This document shows, piece after piece, positions 35,093 through 44,368 of a stretch of 64,000 nt of DNA. Under the pieces are notes generated by a model, which saw only the letters and a program-made list of their open reading frames with translations, did not search any database and was not told the origin of the DNA. Every line of letters begins with the position of its first letter. Within the stretch, counting starts at the first letter, position 1. Where the stretch lies: the NCBI RefSeq assembly GCF_008386395.1, contig NZ_CP043761.1:6448001-6512000 (forward strand), in the 5' to 3' direction. The translations under genes and the position numbers were made by a program. The stretch comes from Paenibacillus sp. 37 (GTDB taxonomy: Bacteria; Bacillota; Bacilli; Paenibacillales; Paenibacillaceae).

Positions 35093-36058
35093 TTACCAGA
35101 GACTGGTTGAGTTAAGCTTTCTGCTGATTGCATTCGCAATAATGAGCAGCGCGAAATTAATGACGCCGTTAAATAGTCCGATGGCGGTTGAATACGTATA
35201 GTTCCCCTCCAAAATACCGGAACGATAAACAAAGGTGGATATGACATCCGATGTCTCATAGGTCGGTGCCGTTTGCATCAGTAATATTTTCTGAAAATCC
35301 GCGTTCATGACCGCCCCCATACGCAGAATTAACATGATCACAATTGTGGGCATGATGCCCGGCAGTGTAATATGTAACAGCTGTCTCCAGCGGCCTGCGC
35401 CGTCAATTTTGGAAGCTTCATACAACTGAGGATCAATACCACTTAATGCTGCCAAAAAGATAATCGAGGCCCAGCCTGCGCCCTGCCATATGTTGGACAG
35501 GATGTACATCGGACGGAACATATCTTTTTCCGCCAAAAACATAATCGGCTGCAGATCAAAAAAGTCACGAATGACGTTAAATAACCCACCGTCCAGAGAT
35601 GAGAACGTTTTCAACATTCCAACCACAACGACAACCGAGATGAAATGCGGCATATAACTGATGGTCTGTACTGCACCTCTGAACCACTTCTTCCGGACTT
35701 CATTCAGTAGCAGTGCTAGTAGAATCGGAGCCGGGAAACCAAACACAATACTGTAAAAACTCAAAATCAGTGTGTTCTTAATCAGTCGCCAGAAATAATA
35801 ACTTTCAAAAAACATGGTGAAGTTGTCAAATCCGACCCAATCGCCTGCCAAGATTCCTTTGATCGGGTTGTAGGATTCCTGAAATGCCATCAGTAGCCCG
35901 TACATTGGCCCATAGCTGAAAATCAGATAGTAGGCTACCACAGGAACGAGCATCAGATAAACGTATCTGTTGCGGACAAGTTCCTTTTTCACCGAACTCC
36001 ATTTGCCAGCTGGCTTCAAACGCCCAGGTTCAATCCCCCGGCTTCGATTCAGCTCCAT
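35093..36058 (-). CDS. Carbohydrate ABC permease, LplB type
   Basis: A 321-residue CUT1 permease. The start at 36058 (MELNRSRGIE) is chosen because GGAGG lies eight bases upstream. The N-terminal helix region YLMLVPVVAYYLIFSYGPMY is typical of LplB, and the EAA loop reads LYEASKIDGAGRWRQLLHITLPG. It is the first gene of the importer after a 235-bp gap from the regulator gene, a gap that holds a terminator and probably the importer promoter. It pairs with the LplC-type permease just downstream. Confidence 0.93.
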   Translation of the reverse strand: MELNRSRGIEPGRLKPAGKWSSVKKELVRNRYVYLMLVPVVAYYLIFSYGPMYGLLMAFQESYNPIKGILAGDWVGFDNFTMFFESYYFWRLIKNTLILSFYSIVFGFPAPILLALLLNEVRKKWFRGAVQTISYMPHFISVVVVVGMLKTFSSLDGGLFNVIRDFFDLQPIMFLAEKDMFRPMYILSNIWQGAGWASIIFLAALSGIDPQLYEASKIDGAGRWRQLLHITLPGIMPTIVIMLILRMGAVMNADFQKILLMQTAPTYETSDVISTFVYRSGILEGNYTYSTAIGLFNGVINFALLIIANAISRKLNSTSLW

Positions 36059-36182
36059 CCACTCAACCTCCACTCTCGATGTTCATTCATTCACATGACA
36101 CTTCTAATGATAGAATCGAGCGCCTTTTCTTCCCATGCTCATTTCCGATAAATGGATGTTCAAAACCGAGTTCCGTCCGACA

Positions 36183-36220
36183 AAAAAAGACCCTGCTGCC
36201 GTTGAATGGCGTACAGGGCC
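36183..36220 (-). terminator. Terminator of the YesN-type regulator gene
   Basis: On the minus strand CCCTG/CAGGG and GCC/GGC form a nested stem, followed by TTTTTTTG. It lies about 75 bp past the regulator stop and before the importer operon. Confidence 0.7.
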
Positions 36221-36293
36221 TGATCATAAATCAGATGTGAGTCGATGTGGATCGGAGATAAAGGAAGCTATGTAGAAGCGACAGCAGCGCTGT

Positions 36294-37841
36294 CTAGGGT
36301 ACTTTTTTATACTCGGAAGGGGAGAAGCCCGTATATTTCTTGAACATTTTGCTGAAATACGGCCAGTTGGCACCAAACCCCGTCTGCTCGGCAAGCGAGG
36401 ATACCGTGCAGTTCCCGTCCTGCTCCAGAAGCTCCAACGCTTTGCGAATGCGGTAGCTTAACACATAGTTCGTAAATTTCTCACCAGTTTCTTTCTTGAA
36501 CATTTTGCCAATGTAGTCTGGATTCATGTATATTTCCCCAGCGATGGACTGGAGTGTCAATGTCTCGTCCTGGTAGCGCTTCTCTACCAGCTGTTTCACA
36601 CTACCTACCATCTGCGATTGTCTCGAGCGATGTTGTTCGTAGCGGCGCAGCGTGATTTCCTTGGCAACGGCAAGCAGAAACTGTTGAAAAGAATGCAGGG
36701 TGCTGGATTCAATCATGCCTGGCAACTGGTCCATATACCTTTTCATCTCGGCAGAGCCGCTGAGTCGAATCATCTCCATAAACATCTGAATAAGATAGGA
36801 CTTTGTTTGGGATATATCGTATCGCAAGCTGGCAAGTATCTGAAACATCCGGTTCAGCTCTGATCCGACTTCCTGCCAGTGTCCCGCCTTGATTGCAGTA
36901 ACCATCCGCTCCGGATCGTATTCGAACTCAGGAAGAATGCGCTCTCCGGGAGAGTAAATATCCCGCTCCATAATGAGACTGCCCTCACCGAGGTAAAAGC
37001 GGTAATTGAGATAAACTAGCGTCTGCATGTACAAATGGCGTGCCTGCGAAAGATCTCCTGGCTCGCTCAGGGCAATCGTGAGATCGTCATGATAATATCG
37101 GGTAAATGTGGCGCGAATCTCATCGATATTATGGAACAACTGCGTTTCAGACAACTTGTCCTCCATAATTAGTAGCACATGCCTTCCAACCGTGGCACTT
37201 AAGATGGGATTGTGAAAAATATCCTCGGCAATGTTCTTCACCGCGAACAAGTGCAAATACTCATGATCCCCCTCGATCTCTACCAGCAGCAACCGCACAC
37301 GTTGATCCTGAAACTGTACATCGAATAATTCCTTGAAATACTTCCATTCCTTGACCCCATAGGTTCTGTTGGTCACCAATTCTTTCAGAAAATATTCCTT
37401 GGCATGTGGCAGTACACGCTCCAGATTATATTGGATCGACTGCACAAAACGCTCCTGATCGGTCAACTCTCGCTTCTCACTGACCAATTCACTAATAGCC
37501 TGTACAAGATGCTCTTCACTGCAGGGCTTGAGCAAGTAGTGCTTCACCCCATACTGCATGGCGGTCTTCGCATATTCAAACTCCGTAAAACCCGTGAGCA
37601 TGATGAATGAGATATGCTGATACTTCTCTGCCACAGCTTCAACCAGCTGTAATCCATCCATTCCCGGCATGCGGATGTCCGAGATGATGATATCCGGGCG
37701 TTGCTGCTCGATTGAAGCAAGCGCTTCCAATCCATCTTGAGCAATACCAATCAGTTCTGTTCCTAATCGGGACCAGTTCACCACACTGGAGATCCCGTCC
37801 GAAATCATAAATTCATCATCGACCAACAAAACCTTGTACAT
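36294..37841 (-). CDS. Response regulator, YesN type (REC + AraC HTH)
   Basis: A regulator of about 515 residues. The start at 37841 (MYKVLLVDDE) follows AGGAGG. The receiver has D55 in IIISDIRMPG and the Lys of HYLLKPC; the final ~100 residues form the AraC double helix-turn-helix (LQSIAGEIYMNPDYIGKMFK; AEQTGFGANWPYFSKMFKKYTG). The ~270-residue middle is the variable YesN linker. It lies upstream of the importer genes on the same strand and, with the kinase at 30681-32438, completes the two-component system. It is separated from the kinase by the importer genes, an unusual split. Confidence 0.94.
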   Translation of the reverse strand: MYKVLLVDDEFMISDGISSVVNWSRLGTELIGIAQDGLEALASIEQQRPDIIISDIRMPGMDGLQLVEAVAEKYQHISFIMLTGFTEFEYAKTAMQYGVKHYLLKPCSEEHLVQAISELVSEKRELTDQERFVQSIQYNLERVLPHAKEYFLKELVTNRTYGVKEWKYFKELFDVQFQDQRVRLLLVEIEGDHEYLHLFAVKNIAEDIFHNPILSATVGRHVLLIMEDKLSETQLFHNIDEIRATFTRYYHDDLTIALSEPGDLSQARHLYMQTLVYLNYRFYLGEGSLIMERDIYSPGERILPEFEYDPERMVTAIKAGHWQEVGSELNRMFQILASLRYDISQTKSYLIQMFMEMIRLSGSAEMKRYMDQLPGMIESSTLHSFQQFLLAVAKEITLRRYEQHRSRQSQMVGSVKQLVEKRYQDETLTLQSIAGEIYMNPDYIGKMFKKETGEKFTNYVLSYRIRKALELLEQDGNCTVSSLAEQTGFGANWPYFSKMFKKYTGFSPSEYKKVP

Positions 37842-38023
37842 CGTATGTATCCTCCTGCCTTTAACCAGTTCCATTCTATTATATGGGCATTATGCACAAA
37901 TAGAGGGGAGGACGTTGAATGACATGGAATCGTACCCTAACAAGTCTGATTTCTGAACATTTGTATCACGTGTGATGTTATTGGCTACAGAATCATGGTT
38001 TGTGTTGGTCCTTTGATCAAACC

Positions 38024-38060
38024 AAACAACCTTCACCCTGCCACAGGGTGAAGTGTTTGC
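38024..38060 (-). terminator. Terminator of the O-methyltransferase-like gene
   Basis: CTTCACCCTG and CAGGGTGAAG are a perfect 10-bp stem with a 3-nt loop, extended by AAACA/TGTTT. On the minus strand it is followed by TTGTTTGG. Little else of note is seen in the 240 bp between the two genes. Confidence 0.75.
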
Positions 38061-38112
38061 CGCTGCTATGCAAATACGGGCTATATAGGTGACCATACAT
38101 GCCCGGATCGAT

Positions 38113-39027
38113 TTATTTTTTTACTGCGTGAATGAAATGTATCGTTTCAAATGCCCTTAGATGATCGATTCGATCCTGGAAAAACTGTTCCTGAATCGCC
38201 TCGGGAGTCAGATGCTCATAAATAAGCAGCCCTGCTTCATCAAGCAAGGTCTCCATCTCCACATATGCGTAGCCGGATTGCATCGGCTCACCACCCATTG
38301 CAGCCAATTTAATCATATTTTCAACCCGATTAAACATCCCTTTTTCCTCAAAAAGGTGCTCATCTGCATAATCCAGAACTATAGAGCTTCCGATTGGCAG
38401 GTTCGCAAACACATGACGAATCACGTTAAACAGATCATTTTTGGGCAAATAATACGAAACACCCAAGAGGCTAGCCAACGTCTTCCGTTTCTTCAACCCT
38501 TCAAGAGTCAAGCTGTCATTCGAAAGCTCGCGAGTAAAATCCATGGGTACAAAGTGAAGATTGTTCGGAATGGTCAGCTCGGCCTGATTCAGCCGCTCCT
38601 TCTTGAATTGCTGTGTAGCCGGATAATCCACTTCAATGATATCCAGCGTGTCCTCCAATTCCGGATGCCTCAAAGCAAACGTATCCATCCCGGCGCCAAG
38701 AATGACTACCTGCTTCAATCCCAACGCAACTTCATGCAAAAGTACATGCTCACAGTAAGCGGCCCGAGCCAGAGTTATTGGAGATAACTGTACCTGGGTA
38801 ATCCATTTTAGAACCTTTTCCGGGTCGTCCTTGAGCTGGTGAGCCATATCCGGGTTGAAAAAATGAATGCCTCTAACCATGTTATTGCTGATATCTGAAA
38901 ACTCTTGAGGAGAGATCAGCAATCTCGCCATAAAATCATCAAAAATGAGGGGTCTGTCATGTTGGCTGTGATAGGCTCGGCCAAAAGTCGAAATCAATGA
39001 TGTGATACTGGATTCATTTTGCTTCAT
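38113..39027 (-). CDS. SAM-dependent methyltransferase, leucine-carboxyl/PPM-like
   Basis: A 304-residue class I methyltransferase of the leucine carboxyl methyltransferase/polyketide O-methyltransferase-like group. Motif I is VVILGAGMDTFALRH (G-A-G-M-D-T-F), motif II IIEVDYPATQQFKKERL, and a later segment VPMDFTRE supports the fold. Members methylate carboxylates or hydroxyls of small molecules; the substrate here is unknown. The ATG at 39027 follows GGGAGGAATAAGT. Its leader carries a textbook promoter and a terminator-like hairpin, so expression is probably controlled by premature termination. Confidence 0.88.
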   Translation of the reverse strand: MKQNESSITSLISTFGRAYHSQHDRPLIFDDFMARLLISPQEFSDISNNMVRGIHFFNPDMAHQLKDDPEKVLKWITQVQLSPITLARAAYCEHVLLHEVALGLKQVVILGAGMDTFALRHPELEDTLDIIEVDYPATQQFKKERLNQAELTIPNNLHFVPMDFTRELSNDSLTLEGLKKRKTLASLLGVSYYLPKNDLFNVIRHVFANLPIGSSIVLDYADEHLFEEKGMFNRVENMIKLAAMGGEPMQSGYAYVEMETLLDEAGLLIYEHLTPEAIQEQFFQDRIDHLRAFETIHFIHAVKK

Positions 39028-39051
39028 ACTTATTCCTCCCGTACAAACAAA

Positions 39052-39083
39052 AATAAGATTCCCCTGGCCAGGAGAATCTTATT
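39052..39083 (-). promoter_or_regulatory. Terminator-like hairpin in the methyltransferase leader (candidate attenuator)
   Basis: ATAAGATTC (39053-39061) pairs with GAATCTTAT (39074-39082), enclosing CCTGGCCAGG. On the minus strand it is followed at once by TTTTTGTTTG and then by the ribosome binding site and start of the methyltransferase, about 25 nt further. It lies between that gene and its promoter at 39109-39137, so it can stop transcription before the gene. Confidence 0.75.
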
Positions 39084-39108
39084 ATATACGGAATATTTTT
39101 ATATGTAA

Positions 39109-39137
39109 ATTATAGCATAAATATATTTTTTTGTCAA
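39109..39137 (-). promoter_or_regulatory. Consensus sigma-A promoter of the methyltransferase
   Basis: On the minus strand TTGACA (39132-39137), exactly 17 bp, then TATAAT (39109-39114): both boxes match the consensus at every position. The predicted start is near 39102, giving a leader of about 75 nt that contains the hairpin. Confidence 0.85.
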
Positions 39138-39232
39138 CTGTAATTTACGGATGAGCAGACAGATTACAGTGGATTTACCGTCCACTTCAACGCGTTCTTC
39201 CTTCCGCATCCTCTCCAACACGATGAGATCTG

Positions 39233-40459
39233 TTAGGCGTCCATCCCATACTCCTTCACTTCACGATTACGGTTCAACACTGCATGCAGCACAAAACCAA
39301 GTACAGCAATAGCTGCTGTGCCTGTTGCCAGCCACGCTACAGGAATAAGTCCCTGTTTGTCATACATAACCCCCATCGCGTAGGGTCCGATAACCCGTCC
39401 AACAGCACCAATTCCACCCGATATCCCGATGTAAAAAGGGGCTGCCCTGCCCGCATGCTCGGAGATAAATGCTGGTGTTGCAGGGGAGATCAGCATCTCT
39501 CCGAACGTGGCGAGTACCATTGCGAGCACCATGCCCGGATAGCTGTACATGGTAATCATGACGATATAGGCCATGCCATAGAATACCGCACTCGCGGTCA
39601 TCTGCGCAGTGGAGGTACGGGCCATGGTCCGTTTCACCCAACTGGTGAAAGGTTGGCCTACAAAGATCAGCACCCCGTTCAGGGTCCAGAGCAGACCATA
39701 CATTCTTTTTTCCATACCCTCAGAAATGATATACGGGGACACACCTGTGTTCCAGATGGAATTGCCGAATAACAGGAAGAGCACGCCCAAGCTCATAAAC
39801 AGATATAATCGGGTATTACCCAGCAATGCCCAGACGCCCGGCCCATCGGGAACGGTTTTGCGTTTCGTCAGATGTACTTCCCCCTGATCCGGTTCAACCC
39901 GAGACAGATAATACCAGAAGAAAATTGCAAACCCAGCTGAGGTTACCCCGTTCAGTACAAAGCTGAGATGATAGGAAAAGTCAGCCAGAAAACCACTGAG
40001 CGCCGTACCAATCGCTACCCCGATATTGTTCGCCACATAGATAACATTGAATAATTCACCGCGTCGCTCCGCAAATCGGAAGCCAATAAAGGCCTGGATC
40101 GCTGGCAGCGACAATGAACTAAATAGACCAATCCAGCCCATCGCACATATAAATACGACCCAATACGCACTAATCCAGGGCAACGCAAACAAACCTAACG
40201 CATTAAGCGCCAGTGAGCCAATAATCAGTTTCTTTACGCCTACTCTGTGGTACAACGAACCTCCGAGCAACTGTCCGAAGATGCCACCCAGGGACTGAAT
40301 CAGGATCACAAAACCCGCGTTAGCCATCGTCCGTCCAAGCTCATCAAACACATACATGGTGGTCAGCGGCCACATCAGTGCACTGCCTGTTGCGTTAACC
40401 AGACTTGCTAATAAAAATATTCTCACTTCTTTTGGATAGTTATCCAGCCATCTCATCAT
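39233..40459 (-). CDS. MFS transporter, multidrug-type
   Basis: A 408-residue major facilitator; the start is taken at 40459 (MMRWLDNYPK) with AAGGAG 12 nt upstream. About 12 membrane helices. The loop 2-3 region reads GQLLGGSLYHRVGVKK (G-x-L-x-x-R-x-G-x-K pattern of MFS motif A), and ICAMGWIGLFSSL lies in a later helix. It resembles drug-efflux/MDR-type MFS members more than sugar ones. The methyltransferase gene is downstream but has its own promoter. Substrate unknown. Confidence 0.85.
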   Translation of the reverse strand: MMRWLDNYPKEVRIFLLASLVNATGSALMWPLTTMYVFDELGRTMANAGFVILIQSLGGIFGQLLGGSLYHRVGVKKLIIGSLALNALGLFALPWISAYWVVFICAMGWIGLFSSLSLPAIQAFIGFRFAERRGELFNVIYVANNIGVAIGTALSGFLADFSYHLSFVLNGVTSAGFAIFFWYYLSRVEPDQGEVHLTKRKTVPDGPGVWALLGNTRLYLFMSLGVLFLLFGNSIWNTGVSPYIISEGMEKRMYGLLWTLNGVLIFVGQPFTSWVKRTMARTSTAQMTASAVFYGMAYIVMITMYSYPGMVLAMVLATFGEMLISPATPAFISEHAGRAAPFYIGISGGIGAVGRVIGPYAMGVMYDKQGLIPVAWLATGTAAIAVLGFVLHAVLNRNREVKEYGMDA

Positions 40460-40513
40460 CGTTAATTCATTCTCCTTAGTACCTCTGCACAAACAAAGAG
40501 CCATACAAAATAG

Positions 40514-40556
40514 ACCTTTGCCCTGACGGCTAACCATAACCAGCCAGAGCGAAGGT
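40514..40556 (-). terminator. Hairpin between the oxidoreductase and MFS genes
   Basis: On the minus strand ACCTTCGCTCTGGCT pairs with AGCC..CAGGGCAAAGGT over about 12 pairs, then CTATTTTG. It could end the oxidoreductase transcript. Confidence 0.55.
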
Positions 40557-40647
40557 TTTATGAAGTGTTACATCTATTGCACTTTAATCCTGCTCAAATT
40601 CTAGCCTTTGTTCATCTTACCTCAAAAAAATCACGCTGCAAGCACAC

Positions 40648-42711
40648 TCATTGACGCTTCACTTCAACAGTGGCCGAGAAAAAGGTCGCCCCGTTCCCCA
40701 TGTCCGACAAGCGATTGGACGTCAGTGAATTCGCTCGCTGCTTCTTGCCGTCACCATCCCACCATAAACCTTGGCTGATGACGGTTCCCGGCAGCATGGC
40801 TTCACTCACCTTGGCTGTAAGTTCGATACGCCCACGATCATTCCATACGACTACTGCATCTCCATCCTCCACGTTTCTGCGGCTAGCGTCCTCAGGGTGC
40901 ATTTGCAAAAGAGGCATCTTTTCCAAACGCTGGTGTTTGGCTGAATTGCCAAAGGTGGAGTTCAGGAAATTATGGTTCGGCGGCGATAGGAACATCAGCG
41001 GATAAGTATCGGCAGGTCCAGCCGGATTCTCCCCATCATATCCTTCAATCAGAGCGCTATAGGTAGGGAGCGGCGGAAGCCCTCGCTGTTCCATCGTCTC
41101 CGAATACAACTCGATTTTGCCTGAAGGCGTAGGCAGCTGATCCAGAAATGCAGCATGTGGTGTCATATCCAGCTTCACGAATCGGTGTTCCTTCAGTCCT
41201 TCTAACGTAACTCCATTCATGTAAGGATTGCCTGTATCCTGGAGTGCATCCTTAATCATCTGCTCCGGTGTTTCTCCGAAGATTGCAGGATCGTACCCCA
41301 TAGCCTGCCCAAGCAGTGAGAACAGTTCCACATTACTCTTGCTCTCCCCAATCGGTGCAATCACCGGCTCTTGCAGATGAACGTACTGATGCCAATAAGA
41401 GGTGTACAGGTCCGTCGCTTCAAATGAAGACGTGGCTGGCAATACAATATCTGCATATTTCGCGGTATCCGTTATGAACAGATCGTGTACAACCGTGAAC
41501 AGATCTTCCCGTGCAAAACCTCGCTCCACCCGCTCGGTATCCGGTGCCACCACCAGTGGATTGCTGCAGTAAACCATCATTGCCCGGATTGGCTGCTCTG
41601 CTTCCAGCAACGCTTCCCCAATCCGGTTCATGTTCACCACTCGCGGCTCCGGATTCTGCCGCAGCTCCGGACGTTCGAGCGCGTCGCTATTCGTGCTCGC
41701 GTAGCTGTTGGTGCGAACGGCACCGCCGCCTTGCTTCAGCCATTGCCCTGTAATAGCAGGCAGACATGCAACGCTACGCACGTTCATCCCCCCATTATCA
41801 TGGTGCTGAAGGCCGTTGCCGATGTGAATATGGGCTGCCTGTGCGTTGCCATACAGTTCGGCCAGCTCCACAATGGTTTCCTCCGGCACGCCCGTAATAC
41901 GTGCAACACGTTCAGGAGTGTAACTGCGGACATGATCACGCAGTGCCTCATGACCCACCGTATACTTTTGCATAAACGCTTCATCCGTTAGTCCCCGTTC
42001 GAACAACACATGCATCAATCCTAGCGCCAGTGCACTGTCCGTGCCCGGATACAGCGGAATAAACCAGTCGCCCCACTGTGCGGTACGATTGCGATGAACG
42101 TCGATTACGACGATCTTGGCGCCTTTCTTACGGGCTTTCTCCGCCAAAACGACTTGGTGCATATTTGTACTGACGATATTGCCACCCCACACCAGGATGA
42201 GATCCGCGTGTTCCGTATCTTCCGGCAACGTTCCCCGGTTGGCCCCCATCGTATATTTCCAGCCCGTATTTCCGGCGGCATTACAGATCGTCTGCTCCAG
42301 CACACTTGCACCTAGTGCATTGAAGAAACGCCGATCCATACCGTCTACGCCGAGAATGCCCATGTTACCGTAAAAGCTGTAGGGCAGGATGCTCTCCGGG
42401 CCGTAGGTTTCGGACAATGCAGTGAATTTGGTCGTAATCTCGCGAATCGCTTCATCCCAACTGATTCGTTCGAACTTGCCTTCACCTTTGGCTCCTACAC
42501 GTTTCATCGGATATTGTAGACGCTCGGGGTGATACACCCGCTCAGTCATATTTCTAACTTTATTACAAATGGCACCCTTGGTGATCGGATGATCCGGATT
42601 GCCTGCCACCTTCACAATTTTTCCGTTCTCTTTATGTAATAACAGACCACAAGTGTCCGGACAGTCGAGCGGGCACACCGCCGCAAATACACCATTCTCC
42701 TGATCGATCAT
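40648..42711 (-). CDS. Molybdopterin oxidoreductase (DMSO-reductase family)
   Basis: A protein of about 687 residues; start at 42711 (MIDQENGVFA) behind GGGGGAG. The N-terminal [4Fe-4S] site is CPLDCPDTC with a fourth Cys in TKGAICNK. Three molybdopterin-binding regions follow (for example the DLILVWGGNIVSTNMHQ segment), and a C-terminal molydopterin dinucleotide-binding domain begins near TYPLMFLSPPNHNFLNSTF. There is no twin-Arg signal, so it is cytoplasmic. The closest type I recall is Bacillus YyaE-like; the substrate is unknown. The candidate Mo ligand is the Cys in TICNAAGNTG. mobA at 9041 would supply its cofactor, and a FocA-type channel lies upstream. Confidence 0.9.
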   Translation of the reverse strand: MIDQENGVFAAVCPLDCPDTCGLLLHKENGKIVKVAGNPDHPITKGAICNKVRNMTERVYHPERLQYPMKRVGAKGEGKFERISWDEAIREITTKFTALSETYGPESILPYSFYGNMGILGVDGMDRRFFNALGASVLEQTICNAAGNTGWKYTMGANRGTLPEDTEHADLILVWGGNIVSTNMHQVVLAEKARKKGAKIVVIDVHRNRTAQWGDWFIPLYPGTDSALALGLMHVLFERGLTDEAFMQKYTVGHEALRDHVRSYTPERVARITGVPEETIVELAELYGNAQAAHIHIGNGLQHHDNGGMNVRSVACLPAITGQWLKQGGGAVRTNSYASTNSDALERPELRQNPEPRVVNMNRIGEALLEAEQPIRAMMVYCSNPLVVAPDTERVERGFAREDLFTVVHDLFITDTAKYADIVLPATSSFEATDLYTSYWHQYVHLQEPVIAPIGESKSNVELFSLLGQAMGYDPAIFGETPEQMIKDALQDTGNPYMNGVTLEGLKEHRFVKLDMTPHAAFLDQLPTPSGKIELYSETMEQRGLPPLPTYSALIEGYDGENPAGPADTYPLMFLSPPNHNFLNSTFGNSAKHQRLEKMPLLQMHPEDASRRNVEDGDAVVVWNDRGRIELTAKVSEAMLPGTVISQGLWWDGDGKKQRANSLTSNRLSDMGNGATFFSATVEVKRQ

Positions 42712-42945
42712 CGTAAGGCTCCCCCTCTTCAAAAGCTATCCCTATATCATATCTTCTTCGAGGTTATCGCGTAAAGAGAACAGTATGTTTTTGCTTCATA
42801 TTCACCGCTATAGCAGCTTTAAATTATTTTCAAAAAAATGTTTTTGAGTTTGATTCAACTTCAGAAATCAGGGGTAAATTAAAAATAAGGCATTAGGCTA
42901 GTGTTTCCCCACTTCCTCCTCATGCCATATCATGGACCACTCCCG

Positions 42946-42996
42946 AAATTCGCCATGAACAGGTTTCGTTCCCCCGAACCTTGTCATGGCGAATTT
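42946..42996. repeat. Hairpin with a nearby third half-site in the FocA-oxidoreductase gap
   Basis: AAATTCGCCATGA (42946-42958) and TCATGGCGAATTT (42984-42996) form a perfect 13-bp inverted repeat. A third, direct copy (TATTCGCCATGAAC) lies at 43065-43078. It could be a terminator for the FocA transcript, but no U-run follows on either strand. The rest of the 410-bp gap shows nothing recognisable. Confidence 0.55.
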
Positions 42997-43143
42997 ATTT
43001 TGCGTTTAAACTCCAACAAAAAAAACATACAAAAAAAACGATCCCGCCCTGCTCCATCACAGCATATTCGCCATGAACCGAGCAAGATCAGAATCGTCTT
43101 CACTTCTACATGAATATTTCATTACACGTGTATATATACCCCG

Positions 43144-43995
43144 CTACGCCTGCTTGCTCAACATCACTCTAGCCTCCGTCTCCACAGCTTCGATCAACGT
43201 TGCTGCCTCCGGTTTCACTTTCGGCTCAGCTTGGCGCAGGTACACCACCCAATAGGCTGCAGCTACAAACAGAGCACCACCAGTCAGATTCCCGAGCCAT
43301 ACCGGAATAAAATTCATCACATATTGGCCCCACGAATAATGCCCTTCAAAGATTGCCGCCGGGATGAGGAACATATTGGCCACAACGTGCTGGAATCCAA
43401 TCGCCACAAATGCCATCGTTGGAAACCAAATGCCCAGTACCTTGCCACTCATCGTATCGGATGCATAAGATAGCCACACGGCCAGTGCCACCAGCCAGTT
43501 ACAGCCGATGCCAGAGATGAAAGCTTGCAGGAAGCCGTCATGCAGCTTATGCCCAGCCATATCCACCACTTTCGCCAGATATACACCCTCTCCGGTCAGG
43601 CCCAGCACATGTCCAAACGCGTACGCGACAAACAAAGCTCCAACAAAATTACCAATCGTCACTAAGGTTAGATTTTTCAACATGCTACCCACGGATAATT
43701 TTCTTGCAATCGTAGCAAGCGGAACTGCCATCATGTTACCTGTCAGCAGCTCGCCACCACCTATGAGCACCATGATTAGTCCAACCGGGAACACTGCCGC
43801 TCCAATCAGATTGACCAGACTCCCCCACTCAGCTGGCGCAGAAGCAATCACTCGAATATCCAGTAGAAAACCCAGCGCGATAAATGCACCTGCCATGAAA
43901 CTAAGCACCAATACAGAAGACACCGGATATTGAGCCTTCTTCATGCCTGTTTGCGCCGTATATTGTGCAACCTCAAGAGGTGTTTTTGCTGCCAT
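43144..43995 (-). CDS. Formate/nitrite transporter family channel
   Basis: A 283-residue FNT-family membrane channel; the start at 43995 (MAAKTPLEVA) follows AAGGAGAGG. Six membrane helices; the family's conserved features include GGELLTGNMM in helix 3 and GCNWLVALAVWLSYASDTMSGK in the later half. FNT channels carry formate, nitrite or hydrosulfide as pentamers. The downstream molybdopterin oxidoreductase could handle formate or another small anion, so formate is an attractive but unproven substrate. Confidence 0.92.
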   Translation of the reverse strand: MAAKTPLEVAQYTAQTGMKKAQYPVSSVLVLSFMAGAFIALGFLLDIRVIASAPAEWGSLVNLIGAAVFPVGLIMVLIGGGELLTGNMMAVPLATIARKLSVGSMLKNLTLVTIGNFVGALFVAYAFGHVLGLTGEGVYLAKVVDMAGHKLHDGFLQAFISGIGCNWLVALAVWLSYASDTMSGKVLGIWFPTMAFVAIGFQHVVANMFLIPAAIFEGHYSWGQYVMNFIPVWLGNLTGGALFVAAAYWVVYLRQAEPKVKPEAATLIEAVETEARVMLSKQA

Positions 43996-44210
43996 ATCAT
44001 CCATCCTCTCCTTCATTGTTCATCATTGGATAAAACCATCTGAAATTCATAAGTTATACGTTGAATGCCATATCTCAATTGTATCTTGGTACTGCATGAA
44101 ACTTTGTGCAAATTATCACAATGTAATTTAAAAAGATACTTTAAGAGTGTCTTGGAATAGTTAAGTCAGCAAGAGTATATAAGGCCTTTTGTATCTAAAA
44201 AACCACAAAA

Positions 44211-44238
44211 AAAGACTGACGTTTAATCGCCAGTCTTC
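44211..44238 (-). terminator. Terminator of the NADH oxidase gene
   Basis: On the minus strand AAGACTG pairs with CAGTCTT, followed by TTTTTTTG. It lies about 130 bp past the stop, in a 370-bp gap that otherwise shows only AT-rich sequence. Confidence 0.8.
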
Positions 44239-44368
44239 TTTTTGCTTATAATCGTCCGCCTTGTTTCGTATTCCTGGCAGTTATTGTACACCTTATATTA
44301 CAGATAAGCATGACTTATCTTTGTATGGCGTTTATCAAGATCGCTGTTAAACCATCTATTCTGCTTCC

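Noticed and set aside
37890..38096. 68-codon minus-strand frame upstream of the terminator
   Set aside because: It spans a perfect terminator hairpin and has no ribosome binding site.
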